DNA of 64,000 nucleotides from Dyella sp. AtDHG13. GTDB lineage: Bacteria > Pseudomonadota > Gammaproteobacteria > Xanthomonadales > Rhodanobacteraceae. Every line of letters starts with the position of its first letter. Position 1 is the stretch's first letter. The DNA lies in NCBI RefSeq assembly GCF_003201105.1, contig NZ_QICJ01000006.1:124001-188000 (forward strand), given 5' to 3'. The translations under genes and the position numbers were made by a program. The notes below the pieces were generated by a model. That model made no database searches, was not told the origin of the DNA, and worked only from the letters and a program-made list of their open reading frames with translations. This document shows positions 26,933 to 36,025 of this stretch, one piece after another.

Positions 26933-27676
26933 TCAGATTTCCTGCAGATGGTCGAAGGAGAGACGCCCCTCGATCGGTGCCGCGATGACGTTCTGGAACA
27001 CGCGGCCGGGGAAGATGTTGTCGGTCTGGTCGCCGTAGTTGTCCTTGTTGAACAGGTAGGGCAGGTGGGACCAGCAGCGGTAGCCGAGTTCCTTGATCAC
27101 CTTCACCTCGGCGATGGACTGTTCCACCGTGCCCAGGCGCAGGTAGATCACCGGGCGATGCTTGCGCACGCTTTCGTCGGCGCCGCTGAGCACGCCTTCG
27201 AGCGTGCCGGGCTGGTTCACCTTGAGCAGGTGCAGCGCTTCCAGGCCCAGGCTGTCGATGTTGGTTACGCGCACGCGCTCGTTGGTGGCTGTGCCGATGT
27301 TGGGCAGCAGGTCCACCAGCTGCGCCTGGCTGGAATGGCGGCCCAGCCACACGGGCAGGGTGTGCACGTTGGTCAGGCCATTAATGGCCAGGTTGGCGCA
27401 CAGCTGCTGGAATTCCAGGCGGCGCGGCTCGGCGGTGTGCACTTCGCCCTGTGCGCCGACGGCGCGCGACAGCCACAGCGTGTGTGCGCCGTAGTCGGCG
27501 CCGAATTCCACGACGGTCTGGCCTTCTTCGACGAAGGTGCTGAGCAGGTCGAGTTCCTGCTCCATCCATTCGCCCAGCAGGCTGAGCGAGCGGGTAGTGA
27601 GGTTGTCGGCGGCAATGGCGTTCATCACGCCATAGCGGGTGTTCCACATGCGCTGTGACATTTCTGCGGCGTTCAT
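26933..27676 (-). CDS. FkbM-family methyltransferase
   Basis: A 247-residue SAM-dependent methyltransferase. Motif I is VVEFGADYGAHTLWLSRAVG (about residues 55-74), followed by VHTAEPRRLEFQQLCANL, where Glu precedes the ribose-binding loop, and VTNIDSLGLEALHLLKVNQPG, the FkbM motif near 138-158. Substrates of the family range from glycans to lipids and cannot be deduced here. It is the last gene of a three-gene minus-strand operon, 33 bases after the coiled-coil gene. Confidence 0.85.
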   Translation of the reverse strand: MNAAEMSQRMWNTRYGVMNAIAADNLTTRSLSLLGEWMEQELDLLSTFVEEGQTVVEFGADYGAHTLWLSRAVGAQGEVHTAEPRRLEFQQLCANLAINGLTNVHTLPVWLGRHSSQAQLVDLLPNIGTATNERVRVTNIDSLGLEALHLLKVNQPGTLEGVLSGADESVRKHRPVIYLRLGTVEQSIAEVKVIKELGYRCWSHLPYLFNKDNYGDQTDNIFPGRVFQNVIAAPIEGRLSFDHLQEI

Positions 27677-27709
27677 TGGGGTCTCCTGGTAGATCGATGA
27701 TGGCGGGGG

Positions 27710-29950
27710 TTAGCGGGTGCTCTGGCCGATGCTTTGCGCAAGGCGCATGCATTGATTCAGGCGTTTCCATTGAGGGTCGTTGGCGGCCTCGGCGGGCGCG
27801 TTCGGCAGGCGTGTCAGCGAGTCGCGCCACAGGCGCAGAAGCTCGGCATCGTGGCAGCCGGCGTCCCAGGCGGTTTCGCACAGCCGGGCAGCGTCCGCGG
27901 CGTTGCCGGCGACGAAAGAGCAGCGTGCCGACAGGCGAAGCGCATCGGGTTCGTACGGCGCGGCGACGCGCAGGCGCTCGGCCAGCGACACCAGCTCGCG
28001 AGCTTCCCCGGCCGAGGGCTTGGCGATGTCGAACAGCGCCAGGCGGGCGGTGATGCCGCAGGTGAGCGCACGTGCCAGGTTGCCGTCCTCCACCGCGGCC
28101 GAGGCATCGGAGTAGTGAATGGCTTGTTTCAGCGCGGCGCCACGCTCGCGCGGGTCCACCAGCGCAGCGCGGGCCAGCGCGACTTCGGCGCGGCCGAGCA
28201 GGATCGTTTCCGGGGAAAGCGCCTGCGAGCGGGTATGGGCGAGCAGGGCGTCGGCCTGTTCCAGCGTATCGAGCGCCGCACCCACCGATTCGTTCGCCGA
28301 GCGCAGGCGCAGGTAGTAGGCCCGCGCAAAATGCACCGCGCCGATGTCGTCGGGCGAAAGCGATTCGATCCGTTCGAACAGCTGCTCGGCTTCCGCGAAT
28401 TTCTCGCGGGCCGGGCGTTCGCTGAGCATGCCGGCCCACTCGCGCAGCACCTTGATCCACGACAGTAGCGGCAGCACGGTGCGTACGTCCTGCAATTTCG
28501 GCACGTAGGTGTCGCGCAGCTGGCGCAGGCGCATCAGGCGCGCGGCGGCTTTCAACTCGCGCAGGCGCAGCAGTTCCACGTCGATCAGGCGGGCGAGCCA
28601 GTTGTCGCGCATGTCCTGCGTCGCGTCGGCGGGCACCGTCGACAAGGCATCGGCGGCGCGCGTGAGCAGCGCATCGGCGGCGCGGCCTTGCGCGTGATGG
28701 GCTTGGGCCAGCCACACCGACACCATCAACCAGCGAGCCTCGGCATCCACATCGCTGGCCGACAAGCCTGCCAGGCGCTGTTCCGCCTGCGCCAGTTGGT
28801 GCGTGCGCGCTTCGGGGCTGGAGAGCATGGCGCGCTCGTACAGCGCGCTGGCGTGGTCGAGCACGAACTTGTTGTCGCCGTTCTGGCGGGCCGGGGCTGC
28901 GCGATCCATCAAGCGCAGCGCGGCATCCAGGCTCTCGGCGCGCGCATCGCCCTGCAAGTGGTCGGCCATGAACAGATGGCAGCGGATCAGCGCGCTGCCC
29001 AGCATGGCCTCGCGGCTGGGCTCCGCGGCAATGGCGCGATGGAAGGCCTCGATGGCCTGCATCACGGCCTTGTCGGCGTTCGGCCCGTTGTCGCGCGCCG
29101 TGCGCCACCAGCACCAACCGGCGACGGTCCAGGCTTCGCCCGAGGCGTGCGGTGCCGCCAGTGCGGGCGCCAGTGCATCGAGCGCCTTGGCCGGGTAGCC
29201 GGCGGTGAGCTGCTTCTTGGCCTCGGCGATGGCGTCTTGGCGCGAATTCTCCTCCAGCTTGGCTTTGGCCGCGCTGGCCTCGCGCTGCTGAGCTTCCAGG
29301 CGCTTGGCTTCGCGCTGCGCGGCTTCGCGTTCGGCGGCTTCACGCGCCGCCGCTTCACGCTGCATGGCTTCGCGGCGGGCGGCTTCGCGCTCAGCGGCTT
29401 CACGCTGCTGTGCTTCGCGGCGCGCGGCTTCACGCTCGGCGGCTTCGCGTTGCTGGGCTTCGCGCAGGGCGGCTTCGCGTTCCGCGGCTGCGCGTGCCTC
29501 TGCCGCCGCAAGCAGCGCTTCGCGCTCCTGCAGTTCGCGTTCCATGGCGTTGCGTTGTGCGGCTTCCGCCTCGGCCACGCTCGGCTGCGCGTTGGCCACG
29601 GCTTCTTCGGCACGAGCGGCTTCCTGCACCGCAGGTGCAGCGGGGGACTGCGCGGACAGCACGGGCGAGGCCATCGCGACACCGTCGGCAGGTGACGAAG
29701 AATTATCGTAATCCTGGGCCGGTGCGGCCGCTTCGGTAATCCTACGGACGTCCTCGCCTGTTTCGACAGGTGTCACGGATGCCACGGCGATGGCCGCCAC
29801 AGGTGCATCCGCCAGCGCGTTCGACACCACGTTTTCTTCACCCGACACCGGCGCATCGACAGGGTCGTTCACCTGCGTACCGGTGACCCAGTGCAGGAAG
29901 GCGTCGTCGTCCAGCGACAGATCGATCTTCGGCGGGCGCATCGGCTTCAC
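27710..29950 (-). CDS. Large coiled-coil/TPR-like hypothetical protein
   Basis: A 746-residue protein. An N-terminal disordered part (1-110) is followed by a long alpha-helical charged segment with imperfect repeats of EAAEREAARREAQQR (about 120-235), a probable single coiled coil. A C-terminal two thirds made of helical repeats resembles TPR solenoids (KALDALAPALAAPHASGEAW onward). No signal peptide or membrane segment is seen. The 4-base overlap with the preceding membrane-protein gene shows coupling, so the three operon products may form one complex. Function unknown. Confidence 0.75.
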   Translation of the reverse strand: MKPMRPPKIDLSLDDDAFLHWVTGTQVNDPVDAPVSGEENVVSNALADAPVAAIAVASVTPVETGEDVRRITEAAAPAQDYDNSSSPADGVAMASPVLSAQSPAAPAVQEAARAEEAVANAQPSVAEAEAAQRNAMERELQEREALLAAAEARAAAEREAALREAQQREAAEREAARREAQQREAAEREAARREAMQREAAAREAAEREAAQREAKRLEAQQREASAAKAKLEENSRQDAIAEAKKQLTAGYPAKALDALAPALAAPHASGEAWTVAGWCWWRTARDNGPNADKAVMQAIEAFHRAIAAEPSREAMLGSALIRCHLFMADHLQGDARAESLDAALRLMDRAAPARQNGDNKFVLDHASALYERAMLSSPEARTHQLAQAEQRLAGLSASDVDAEARWLMVSVWLAQAHHAQGRAADALLTRAADALSTVPADATQDMRDNWLARLIDVELLRLRELKAAARLMRLRQLRDTYVPKLQDVRTVLPLLSWIKVLREWAGMLSERPAREKFAEAEQLFERIESLSPDDIGAVHFARAYYLRLRSANESVGAALDTLEQADALLAHTRSQALSPETILLGRAEVALARAALVDPRERGAALKQAIHYSDASAAVEDGNLARALTCGITARLALFDIAKPSAGEARELVSLAERLRVAAPYEPDALRLSARCSFVAGNAADAARLCETAWDAGCHDAELLRLWRDSLTRLPNAPAEAANDPQWKRLNQCMRLAQSIGQSTR

Positions 29951-30711
29951 CAGGCCGTAGCGGCTGTCCTGGCCGGCTTCATCCGCGGCGCTTCACCGGT
30001 GTTGGGCGCCCAGCTGTCCAGGCGCACGCTGTGCACCGGCCACACGCGGGGGAGTTCGGGAAGCTCCGCGCCAAAGAATTCCGCGCGCGAGGCCGTCATG
30101 GTGGGGTAGCGCCAGTCCTTCCAGCTGATCACCGTGACATTGCCCGTGGCGCGGGTGTCTTTCTTGCGGCGCGTGCGCCGGACCAGCAACAGCAGCGCAG
30201 CCGACGTGGCCACCGTCGCCGCGGCCGGCACGCCCCATGCCGCCCACGACGCGCCCGGCTGTGCCAGGGCCACCGTGGTCGATACCGTGGGCGCCGACGC
30301 CGGCGCGGCGGCAGGGTGGGGGCGTGATTCCGCGTTCGGTGTCATAAAGCTTGCCGTGGTGGACGTAGCGCCCTCGGCCGCCGGAGCGGCGAAAGTGGTG
30401 TTGGCCGGCGTCTGCGCCGTGGTCGCCGCTGCCGGCGCATTGCCGGACGTCGCGGCGGCGGCATCGAGCGCCGTGCCGGCATGGGTCTTGCGCATCGGCG
30501 AGAACGCCTTGCCGTGCGACTTGGAACCTCCCAGCTTGTACGCCGGTGCAGGCGAAAGGGCCGTGTCGGCATCCGGCGCCACCACCAGGCCCGCCTTCGG
30601 GTTTTGCCCCTGCATGCCATCCACCGGTTGGCTTGCCGCATGGCGGCATGCCGTCACCGAGACGCAGGCCAGCACCAGGCCGGCGACGCTCGCCGGCGCC
30701 ACCTTGACCAT
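29947..30711 (-). CDS. Membrane-anchored Ala/Thr-rich hypothetical protein
   Basis: A 254-residue protein. It begins with a signal-peptide-like stretch and possible lipobox (LVLACVSVTAC, Cys22), then a long Ala/Pro/Thr-rich linker. One transmembrane helix follows (WGVPAAATVATSAALLLLV, about 161-179) and a basic stop-transfer RRTRRKK. The cytoplasmic tail contains VISWKDWRYPTMTASRAEFFG. First gene of the FkbM operon. Its start codon lies directly at the boundary with a fimbrial gene remnant on the other strand, so the normal promoter region may have been replaced. No family recognised. Confidence 0.6.
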   Translation of the reverse strand: MVKVAPASVAGLVLACVSVTACRHAASQPVDGMQGQNPKAGLVVAPDADTALSPAPAYKLGGSKSHGKAFSPMRKTHAGTALDAAAATSGNAPAAATTAQTPANTTFAAPAAEGATSTTASFMTPNAESRPHPAAAPASAPTVSTTVALAQPGASWAAWGVPAAATVATSAALLLLVRRTRRKKDTRATGNVTVISWKDWRYPTMTASRAEFFGAELPELPRVWPVHSVRLDSWAPNTGEAPRMKPARTAATAW

Positions 30712-30953
30712 GGGCGGTGGTGGCCCTGGACAACAGCGCCAGCACCTCGAGCGCCACCGGTGTGGGCGTGCAACTACTGGATGGCAATGGCGCCGTCTTT
30801 CCGTTGTCGACGTACAAAACCTTCGCCGGTTACGACAAGACGAATGGCGGCAGCTACACCATTCCGTTCAAGGCACGTTATTACCAAACCGCCACACGTG
30901 TGACGCCCGGCGCGGCGAACACGTCGATGACCTTCACCATGCTCTATCAGTAA
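30708..30953 (+). pseudogene. Remnant of a type 1 fimbrial subunit gene (3' end only)
   Basis: About 80 codons encode the C-terminal part of a FimA/chaperone-usher pilin: ATGVGVQLLDGNGAVFPLS, later GGSYTIPFKARYYQTATRV, then NTSMTFTMLYQ and a stop. The segment up to YQ is the conserved pilin C-terminus, including the chaperone-binding beta strand. Upstream, the frame meets a stop at 30705 and runs straight into the divergent membrane-protein gene. No signal peptide or N-terminal half exists here. The gene was probably cut by a deletion or rearrangement. Confidence 0.78.
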
Positions 30954-30955
30954 CC

Positions 30956-31186
30956 GTAGCCCGGATGAAGCCGAAGGCGGAATCCGGGATGCGCGGCGTG
31001 TCGATGACGCTAGCGCGGAGTCGAGGAGCTTCGGTGGCGAGGATCTTGGTAAGGATTGCCGCCAGCTTGATCCCGGATTCCGCTGCGCTCCATCCGGGCT
31101 ACGGTGCGTCGCCCTGTCATCGGGCGCGGAAGCTTGGCGTGATACGAGCCCGTGGCCCGGATGAAGTCGACGCCGGAATCCGGGAT
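30956..31186. repeat. REP cluster, three copies
   Basis: Plus 30956-30990, minus 31071-31102, plus 31152-31186 (starting GTGGCCCGGAT, diverged). These fill most of the gap between the pilin remnant and the HemJ-like gene; the rest of 30954-31343 holds no recognised gene. Confidence 0.82.
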
Positions 31187-31343
31187 GGCGCGGCGCATCG
31201 ATCCCGCGCGCGCTGCGCCGCCTTGTCACGGACGTGGAGCCTTGACGTGGTGCGGGGGCGGTTTGATGCTTGGGCGACTTTCAGCACTGGCCGTGGCGTT
31301 TTCGTTCGGCGATGGTGCGCCTCCCGTCCCCGAGGAAACCGTG

Positions 31344-31793
31344 ATGACGTATCTCTGGATCAAGAGCTTTCACGTGGTGTTCGTCATCGCCTGGATGGCT
31401 ACGGTGTTCTACCTGCCGCGCATCCTGGTGAACGTGGCCGAGGTGGGCGACCAGCCGGCGGTCAAGGCGCGGTTGCTGCTGATGGGGCGGCGTCTGTATC
31501 GCTTCGGGCACAACATGTTCGGCGTGGCCTTTCTGTTCGGTCTTGCCCTGTGGGAAGGGTGGCGGGTGTTTCCGCAAGCGTTGCCGAACGTGGTGGCGTC
31601 AATGCACTGGATCGATGCCAAGCTGACGCTGGTGGTGCTGATGCTGATTTATTTCAGCTGGACTGGACGGCTGCTCAAGCGGGCGGAGAAGGGCGAGGCG
31701 CTGCCTTCGTCCAAGACCTTGCGCATCATGAATGAGCTACCGGTGCTGGTGTTGCTAGGCATCGTGTTCCTGGTGATCGCCAAGCCGTTTTGA
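31344..31793 (+). CDS. hemJ: HemJ-like protoporphyrinogen oxidase (CopD/UPF0093 family)
   Basis: A 149-residue inner-membrane protein with four hydrophobic helices. It has the HemJ pattern: KSFHVVFVIAWMATVFYLPRI at the N-terminus with conserved His10, then GRRLYRFGHNMFGVAF, then MHWIDAKLTLVVLMLIYFSW, and a final helix ending VIAKPF. HemJ oxidises protoporphyrinogen IX to protoporphyrin IX in heme synthesis and replaces HemG or HemY in many Proteobacteria. The ATG is preceded by GAGGAAACC; the open frame reaches back to 31152 without support. It stands alone between REP clusters. Confidence 0.8.
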   Translation: MTYLWIKSFHVVFVIAWMATVFYLPRILVNVAEVGDQPAVKARLLLMGRRLYRFGHNMFGVAFLFGLALWEGWRVFPQALPNVVASMHWIDAKLTLVVLMLIYFSWTGRLLKRAEKGEALPSSKTLRIMNELPVLVLLGIVFLVIAKPF

Positions 31794-31823
31794 GGCAGGA
31801 AATAGGGGAGAGGAGTGAGCCAC

Positions 31824-31934
31824 GTAGCCCGGATGAAGCGAAGCGGAATCCGGGATGGGCGTGCGGCGGTGCGGCTAGTGTTGTAACGGTGAGGCGAGGT
31901 TTTCCCGGATTGCGCTTTGCTTCATCTGGGCTAC
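31824..31934. repeat. REP inverted pair
   Basis: Plus 31824-31856 and minus 31903-31934, just after the HemJ-like gene. Confidence 0.82.
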
Positions 31935-31972
31935 GGTTGTCGGCGCAATGATGGGTAGCGGCGAGATTCTCT

Positions 31973-32037
31973 CGTTTCTCACTCCTCTTCACTCACTTCT
32001 AGCTCTCTCCGTTTCTCACTCCTCTTCACTCACTTCT
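31973..32037. repeat. 28-bp tandem direct repeat at the epimerase 3' end
   Basis: CGTTTCTCACTCCTCTTCAC... is present at 31973-32000 and 32010-32037 with a 9-base spacer. The second copy covers the stop codon and last two codons of the epimerase gene. Confidence 0.85.
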
Positions 32038-33037
32038 CAAAATACTCCCTGTACCAGGCGACGAAGCGCGCAACGCCTTCCTCGATGGTGGTAGCCGGCG
32101 CGTAGCCGACGTCGCGGCGCAGGGCGGAGACGTCGGCCCAGGTGTCGGGTACGTCGCCGGGCTGCATGGGGAGCAGGTTTTTTTCCACGCTGCGGCCGAG
32201 GTGCTGTTCCATCAGCTCGATGAAGCGCAGCAGTTGCACGGGCTGGTCGTTGCCGATGTTGTAGACGCGGTAGGGCGCATTCGATGTGCCGGGGTTGGGG
32301 TGCACGGCGTCGTAGGCGGGGTCGGGCAGGGCAGGGTGATCGAGGGTGCGGATCACGCCTTCCACGATGTCGTCGATATAGGTGAAGTCGCGGCTGTGGT
32401 TGCCGTAGTTGAATACGTCGATGGGTTCGCCACGGCTGATGCGGTCGGCGAACAGCATGGGCGACATGTCGGGCCGGCCCCAGGGGCCGTAGACGGTGAA
32501 GAAGCGCAGGCCGGTGGTGGGCAGGCCGTACAGGTGGCTGTACGTGTGCGCCATCAGTTCGTTGGCTTTCTTGCTGGCCGCGTACAGGCTGACCGGGTGG
32601 TCGACGGCGTCCTCGATGGCGAACGGCATTTTGCGGTTGGCGCCGTAGACGGAGCTGGAGGATGCGTAGACCAGGTGCTCCACCTTGTCGTGGCGGCAGG
32701 CCTCCAGGATGTTCACGAAGCCCACCAGGTTGCTCTGCACATAGGCCTGCGGGTTTTTCAGCGAGTAGCGCACGCCGGCCTGCGCGGCGAGGTTCACCAC
32801 GCGCTGGGGCCGGAAGTCGGCAAAGGCCCGGTTCACCGCCTCGGCGTCGGCCAGGTCGGCGCGCAGGTGCGTGTAGTTGGCGTGGCTGGAGAACCGCGCC
32901 AGGCGGGCTTCCTTGAGCGACGGGTCGTAATAGTCGTTGTGGTTGTCGATGCCGTACACCTCGTCGCCGCGAGCCAGCAGGCGCTGGGCAAGGGCGGCGC
33001 CGATGAAGCCGGCCGTGCCGGTGACGAGAACGCGCAT
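32030..33037 (-). CDS. NAD-dependent epimerase, UDP-glucuronate 4-epimerase-like
   Basis: A 335-residue extended SDR. Motifs are TGTAGFIG (6-13), NLAAQAGVRYS near 82-92, the Ser triad region YASSSSVYG (124-132) and YAASK (Tyr152/Lys156). FTVYGPWGRPDM follows near 180. This sequence pattern is that of UDP-glucuronate 4-epimerases (LspL, CapI) and related nucleotide-sugar epimerases, which supply uronic acids for surface polysaccharide. There is no glycan cluster here; the gene is isolated between repeats and the thrS leader, so substrate choice is uncertain. Confidence 0.87.
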   Translation of the reverse strand: MRVLVTGTAGFIGAALAQRLLARGDEVYGIDNHNDYYDPSLKEARLARFSSHANYTHLRADLADAEAVNRAFADFRPQRVVNLAAQAGVRYSLKNPQAYVQSNLVGFVNILEACRHDKVEHLVYASSSSVYGANRKMPFAIEDAVDHPVSLYAASKKANELMAHTYSHLYGLPTTGLRFFTVYGPWGRPDMSPMLFADRISRGEPIDVFNYGNHSRDFTYIDDIVEGVIRTLDHPALPDPAYDAVHPNPGTSNAPYRVYNIGNDQPVQLLRFIELMEQHLGRSVEKNLLPMQPGDVPDTWADVSALRRDVGYAPATTIEEGVARFVAWYREYFEK

Positions 33038-33110
33038 CGGGAAACCTCCGTGGATGGGGCGCGCATTCTAGCCGGGTGCCTTGCCGCCGGAATCGGGTAG
33101 ATCTACTGAA

Positions 33111-33140
33111 TTGACAGCGGCAGGTGCGCTAAACTAGCGT
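33111..33140 (+). promoter_or_regulatory. Candidate promoter of thrS leader
   Basis: A perfect -35 TTGACA (33111-33116) is followed by TAGCGT (33135-33140) at 18 bases or TAAACT (33130-33135) at 13 bases. The transcript would include the leader peptide and terminator described next. Confidence 0.5.
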
Positions 33141-33168
33141 TCCAGCTGTTTTCAACCCCGGAGACAAG

Positions 33169-33231
33169 GTGGCCCGCGCGTCTCGCGCCGGTCGAGTGTG
33201 CGACATGGCGACTACTGACTTCCAACGCTGA
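33169..33231 (+). CDS. Candidate thrS leader peptide with tandem Thr codons
   Basis: A 20-codon frame starts at GTG behind a GGAG ribosome-binding site spaced 6 bases away. It encodes a basic peptide ending CDMATTDFQR, with two adjacent ACT threonine codons, and stops 5 bases before the terminator stem at 33237. Position, ribosome-binding site, paired Thr codons and the following terminator fit transcription attenuation of the threonyl-tRNA synthetase gene. An internal ATG (33205) would give an 8-residue peptide that keeps both Thr codons. No homolog is known to me; this is inference from layout. Confidence 0.5.
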   Translation: MARASRAGRVCDMATTDFQR

Positions 33232-33236
33232 TCCAA

Positions 33237-33281
33237 GCCACGCCTTGTTTTGCGAGAAGGGCGCGTGGCGTCCTTTTTTTT
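33237..33281 (+). terminator. Attenuator-type terminator in the thrS leader
   Basis: GCCACGC (33237-33243) pairs with GCGTGGC (33263-33269), followed by eight or more T. It stands about 225 bases before thrS with no gene ending before it on this strand, so it acts on leader transcripts. Confidence 0.72.
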
Positions 33282-33319
33282 GTGGTTTTTTTTGAAGTAC
33301 CGGATTGCCGCGGTTTTCG

Positions 33320-33430
33320 CCTCACCGTCATGCCCGCGAACCCCGAAAAGGGGGCAAGAGCGGAAATCCAGCGACTTTAAGCTTTAAAGGCAAAGGCACT
33401 GGATTCCCGCTTCCGCGGGAATGACGAGTA
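33320..33430. repeat. dRS3-like palindromic repeat, copy 3
   Basis: CTCACCGTCATGCCCGCG at one end and GGATTCCCGCTTCCGCGGGAATGACG at the other. The left inner arm is altered by a small duplication (ACCCCGAAAAGGGGGC). Confidence 0.75.
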
Positions 33431-33506
33431 GGGAAGGCTGGGTTTCCCGGGGTTTTTCAAAAGCAAATGAGCACGCCTCATCAAGCGGCTCGAATCAGGT
33501 GCAAAC

Positions 33507-35408
33507 ATGATCGAAATCACGCTACCCGACGGCAGCAAGCGACCGTTCGACCATCCCGTGACGGTGCAGGACGTGGCTGCCTCCATTGGCGCCGGCCTGG
33601 CCAAGGCCACGCTGGCCGGCAAGGTGAATGGCAAGCTGGTGGATGCCAGTTTCCCCATCGAGAACGACGCCAGCCTGGAAATCGTCACCGAGAAAAGCCC
33701 GGAGGCGCTGGACATCCTGCGTCACTCCACGGCGCACTTGCTCGCGCAGGCCGTGCAGCGCCTGTATCCGGGCGCGCAGGTCACCATCGGTCCGGTGATC
33801 GACAACGGCTTCTATTACGACTTCGCGTACGAGCGCCCGTTCACGCCCGACGATCTGGTGAAGATCGAGGCGGAGATGGAAAAGATCGTGAAGGAAGCCC
33901 TGCCGGTGACGCGCAGCGTGAAGTCGCGCGACGAGGCGGTGAGCTTCTTCCGCGGGCTGGGCGAGGAGTACAAGGCCGAGATCATCGAGAGCATTCCCTC
34001 GAACGAGGAGCTGTCGCTGTATTCGCAGGGCGAGTTCACGGACCTTTGCCGCGGCCCGCACGTGCCCAACACGGGCAAGCTGCGTGCGTTCAAGCTGATG
34101 AAGGTGGCAGGCGCGTATTGGCGCGGCGATTCCAACAACGCCATGCTCACGCGCATCTACGGCACGGCGTGGCTCAACGACAAGGACCTGAAGGCCTACC
34201 TGCACCAGCTGGAAGAGGCCGAAAAGCGCGATCACCGCAAGATCGGCAAGGCTCTGGACCTGTTCCACCAGCAGGAAGAAGGCCCCGGCATGGTGTTCTG
34301 GCACCCCAAGGGCTGGGCCATCTGGCAGCAGGTGGAGCAGTACATGCGCCGCGTGTACCGCAACAGCGGCTACCAGGAAGTGCGCTGCCCGCAGGTGCTG
34401 GACGTGTCGCTGTGGAAGAAATCCGGCCACTGGGACAACTATCAGGAAAACATGTTCTTCACCGAGTCGGAGAAGCACACCTACGCCCTGAAGCCGATGA
34501 ACTGCCCGGGCCACGTGCAGATCTTCAACACCGACCTGCACAGCTACCGCGAGCTGCCGATCCGCTACGGCGAGTTCGGCGCGTGCCATCGCAACGAGCC
34601 CTCGGGCGCGCTGCACGGCATCATGCGCGTGCGTGCCTTCACGCAGGATGACGGCCACGTGTTCTGCACGGAAGAGCAGATCGAGTCCGAGGTAACGGCG
34701 TTCCACCAGCAGGCCATGAAGGTCTACGGCGATTTCGGTTTCGAGGACATCGCCCTGAAGATCGCCCTGCGCCCGGACAAGCGCATCGGCAGCGACGAAG
34801 TGTGGGATCGCGCCGAAGATGCTCTGCGCGCCGCGCTGGGCGCGGCCGGCGTGGCGTGGGAAGAACTGCCGGGCGAGGGTGCGTTCTACGGCCCCAAGAT
34901 CGAGTACCACATGAAAGACTCCATCGGCCGCGCCTGGCAGGTGGGCACGATGCAGGTGGACTTCATGATGCCCGAGCGCCTGGGCGCCGAGTACGTGGAT
35001 GAGCATTCACAGCGTCGTCACCCGGTGATGCTGCATCGTGCCATCGTCGGTTCGATGGAGCGTTTCATCGGCATCCTGATCGAGCATCACGCCGGCCTGC
35101 TGCCGACGTGGCTGTCGCCGGTGCAGGCCGCCGTGTTCAGCATCACGGACGCCCAGGCCGACTATGTCCGCGAAGTGACGCAAACCCTTGTCGACAAAGG
35201 TTTCCGCGTACACGCCGATTTGCGCAATGAAAAGGTCGGCTATAAAATCCGCGAACATACGTTGCAGAAAGTCCCTTACCTGCTGGTCGTCGGAGATCGC
35301 GAGAAGGAAGCAGGGGCCGTTTCTGTGCGTACACGTTCCGGCGAAGACCTGGGCAGCATGCCGCTGGCCGCGTTCGCCGAACGCCTGGAAGCCGAGACCC
35401 GTCGCTAA
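33507..35408 (+). CDS. thrS: Threonyl-tRNA synthetase
   Basis: The 633-residue class II synthetase charges tRNA-Thr. Order of domains: TGS (1-62), SAD editing domain with [10 protein letters not shown] (near 73) and [16 protein letters not shown], the catalytic core with [10 protein letters not shown] (zinc Cys), [19 protein letters not shown] (motif 2) and [11 protein letters not shown] (motif 3), and a C-terminal anticodon-binding domain. Length is about as in E. coli (642). First gene of the translation region; infC follows after 45 bases. The leader upstream suggests control by threonine supply. Confidence 0.97.
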   Translation: MIEITLPDGSKRPFDHPVTVQDVAASIGAGLAKATLAGKVNGKLVDASFPIENDASLEIVTEKSPEALDILRHSTAHLLAQAVQRLYPGAQVTIGPVIDNGFYYDFAYERPFTPDDLVKIEAEMEKIVKEALPVTRSVKSRDEAVSFFRGLGEEYKAEIIESIPSNEELSLYSQGEFTDLCRGPHVPNTGKLRAFKLMKVAGAYWRGDSNNAMLTRIYGTAWLNDKDLKAYLHQLEEAEKRDHRKIGKALDLFHQQEEGPGMVFWHPKGWAIWQQVEQYMRRVYRNSGYQEVRCPQVLDVSLWKKSGHWDNYQENMFFTESEKHTYALKPMNCPGHVQIFNTDLHSYRELPIRYGEFGACHRNEPSGALHGIMRVRAFTQDDGHVFCTEEQIESEVTAFHQQAMKVYGDFGFEDIALKIALRPDKRIGSDEVWDRAEDALRAALGAAGVAWEELPGEGAFYGPKIEYHMKDSIGRAWQVGTMQVDFMMPERLGAEYVDEHSQRRHPVMLHRAIVGSMERFIGILIEHHAGLLPTWLSPVQAAVFSITDAQADYVREVTQTLVDKGFRVHADLRNEKVGYKIREHTLQKVPYLLVVGDREKEAGAVSVRTRSGEDLGSMPLAAFAERLEAETRR

Positions 35409-35453
35409 GCGGCGGGCCGGCATAATCAAGAAACTCTTCTGGAGGATAGTGGT

Positions 35454-35978
35454 ATCGCTACCACCGACACTAAGGGCAATCGCCGTAACCACGAAATCCG
35501 CGTGCCGCGCGTTCGTGTCATCGGTCCCGATTCGGAACAGCTGGGCATCCTGAGCCGCGACGAAGCGCTTTCCATGGCGCAGGAAGCGGGTCTGGACCTG
35601 GTCGAGATCCAGCCGAATGGCGACCCGCCGGTCTGCCGCATCATGGACTACGGCAAGTTCAAGTTCGAAGCCCAGAAGAAGGCCCAGGCGGCCAAGAAGA
35701 AGCAGAAGCAGGTCGAAATCAAGGAAGTGAAGTTCCGTCCGGTCACGGACGTGGGCGACTACCAGATCAAGCTGCGCAACATGCTTCGCTTCCTCGAGGA
35801 AGGCGACAAGGTCAAGGTCACCATCCGCTTCCGCGGCCGTGAAATGTCCCACCAGGACCTGGGCCAGAACCTGGCCAAGAAGATCCAGGAAGACGTGGGC
35901 GAGAACGGCGTGGTGGAGTCTTTCCCCCGCCTGGAAGGCCGCCAGATGGTCATGATGATCGGCCCGAAGAAGAAGTAA
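35454..35978 (+). CDS. infC: Translation initiation factor IF-3 with AUC start codon
   Basis: The 174-residue factor binds the 30S subunit, prevents premature 50S joining and checks start-codon pairing. The family N-terminus ([25 protein letters not shown]) continues upstream of the first GTG/ATG to an ATC at 35454, placed 8 bases after GGAGG (35441-35445). No ATG, GTG or TTG suits. E. coli infC likewise uses a rare start (AUU), through which IF-3 represses its own synthesis, so the ATC start is believable. C-terminal signature: [19 protein letters not shown] and [17 protein letters not shown] start at GTG 35502 would cut conserved residues. Confidence 0.93.
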   Translation: MATTDTKGNRRNHEIRVPRVRVIGPDSEQLGILSRDEALSMAQEAGLDLVEIQPNGDPPVCRIMDYGKFKFEAQKKAQAAKKKQKQVEIKEVKFRPVTDVGDYQIKLRNMLRFLEEGDKVKVTIRFRGREMSHQDLGQNLAKKIQEDVGENGVVESFPRLEGRQMVMMIGPKKK

Positions 35979-35995
35979 GTTTCGGGAAGATATGG

Positions 35996-36025
35996 GAAAA
36001 GCGGCTCTTGTGGGCCGCTTTTTCG
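35996..36025 (+). terminator. Rho-independent terminator after infC
   Basis: GAAAAGCGGC / GCCGCTTTTTC with an 8-base loop, 18 bases after the stop codon. Confidence 0.88.

Noticed and set aside
30134-31735. 533-codon plus-strand frame
   Set aside because: Runs through antisense of the membrane-protein gene, REP elements and an alternate frame of hemJ; no coherent protein.
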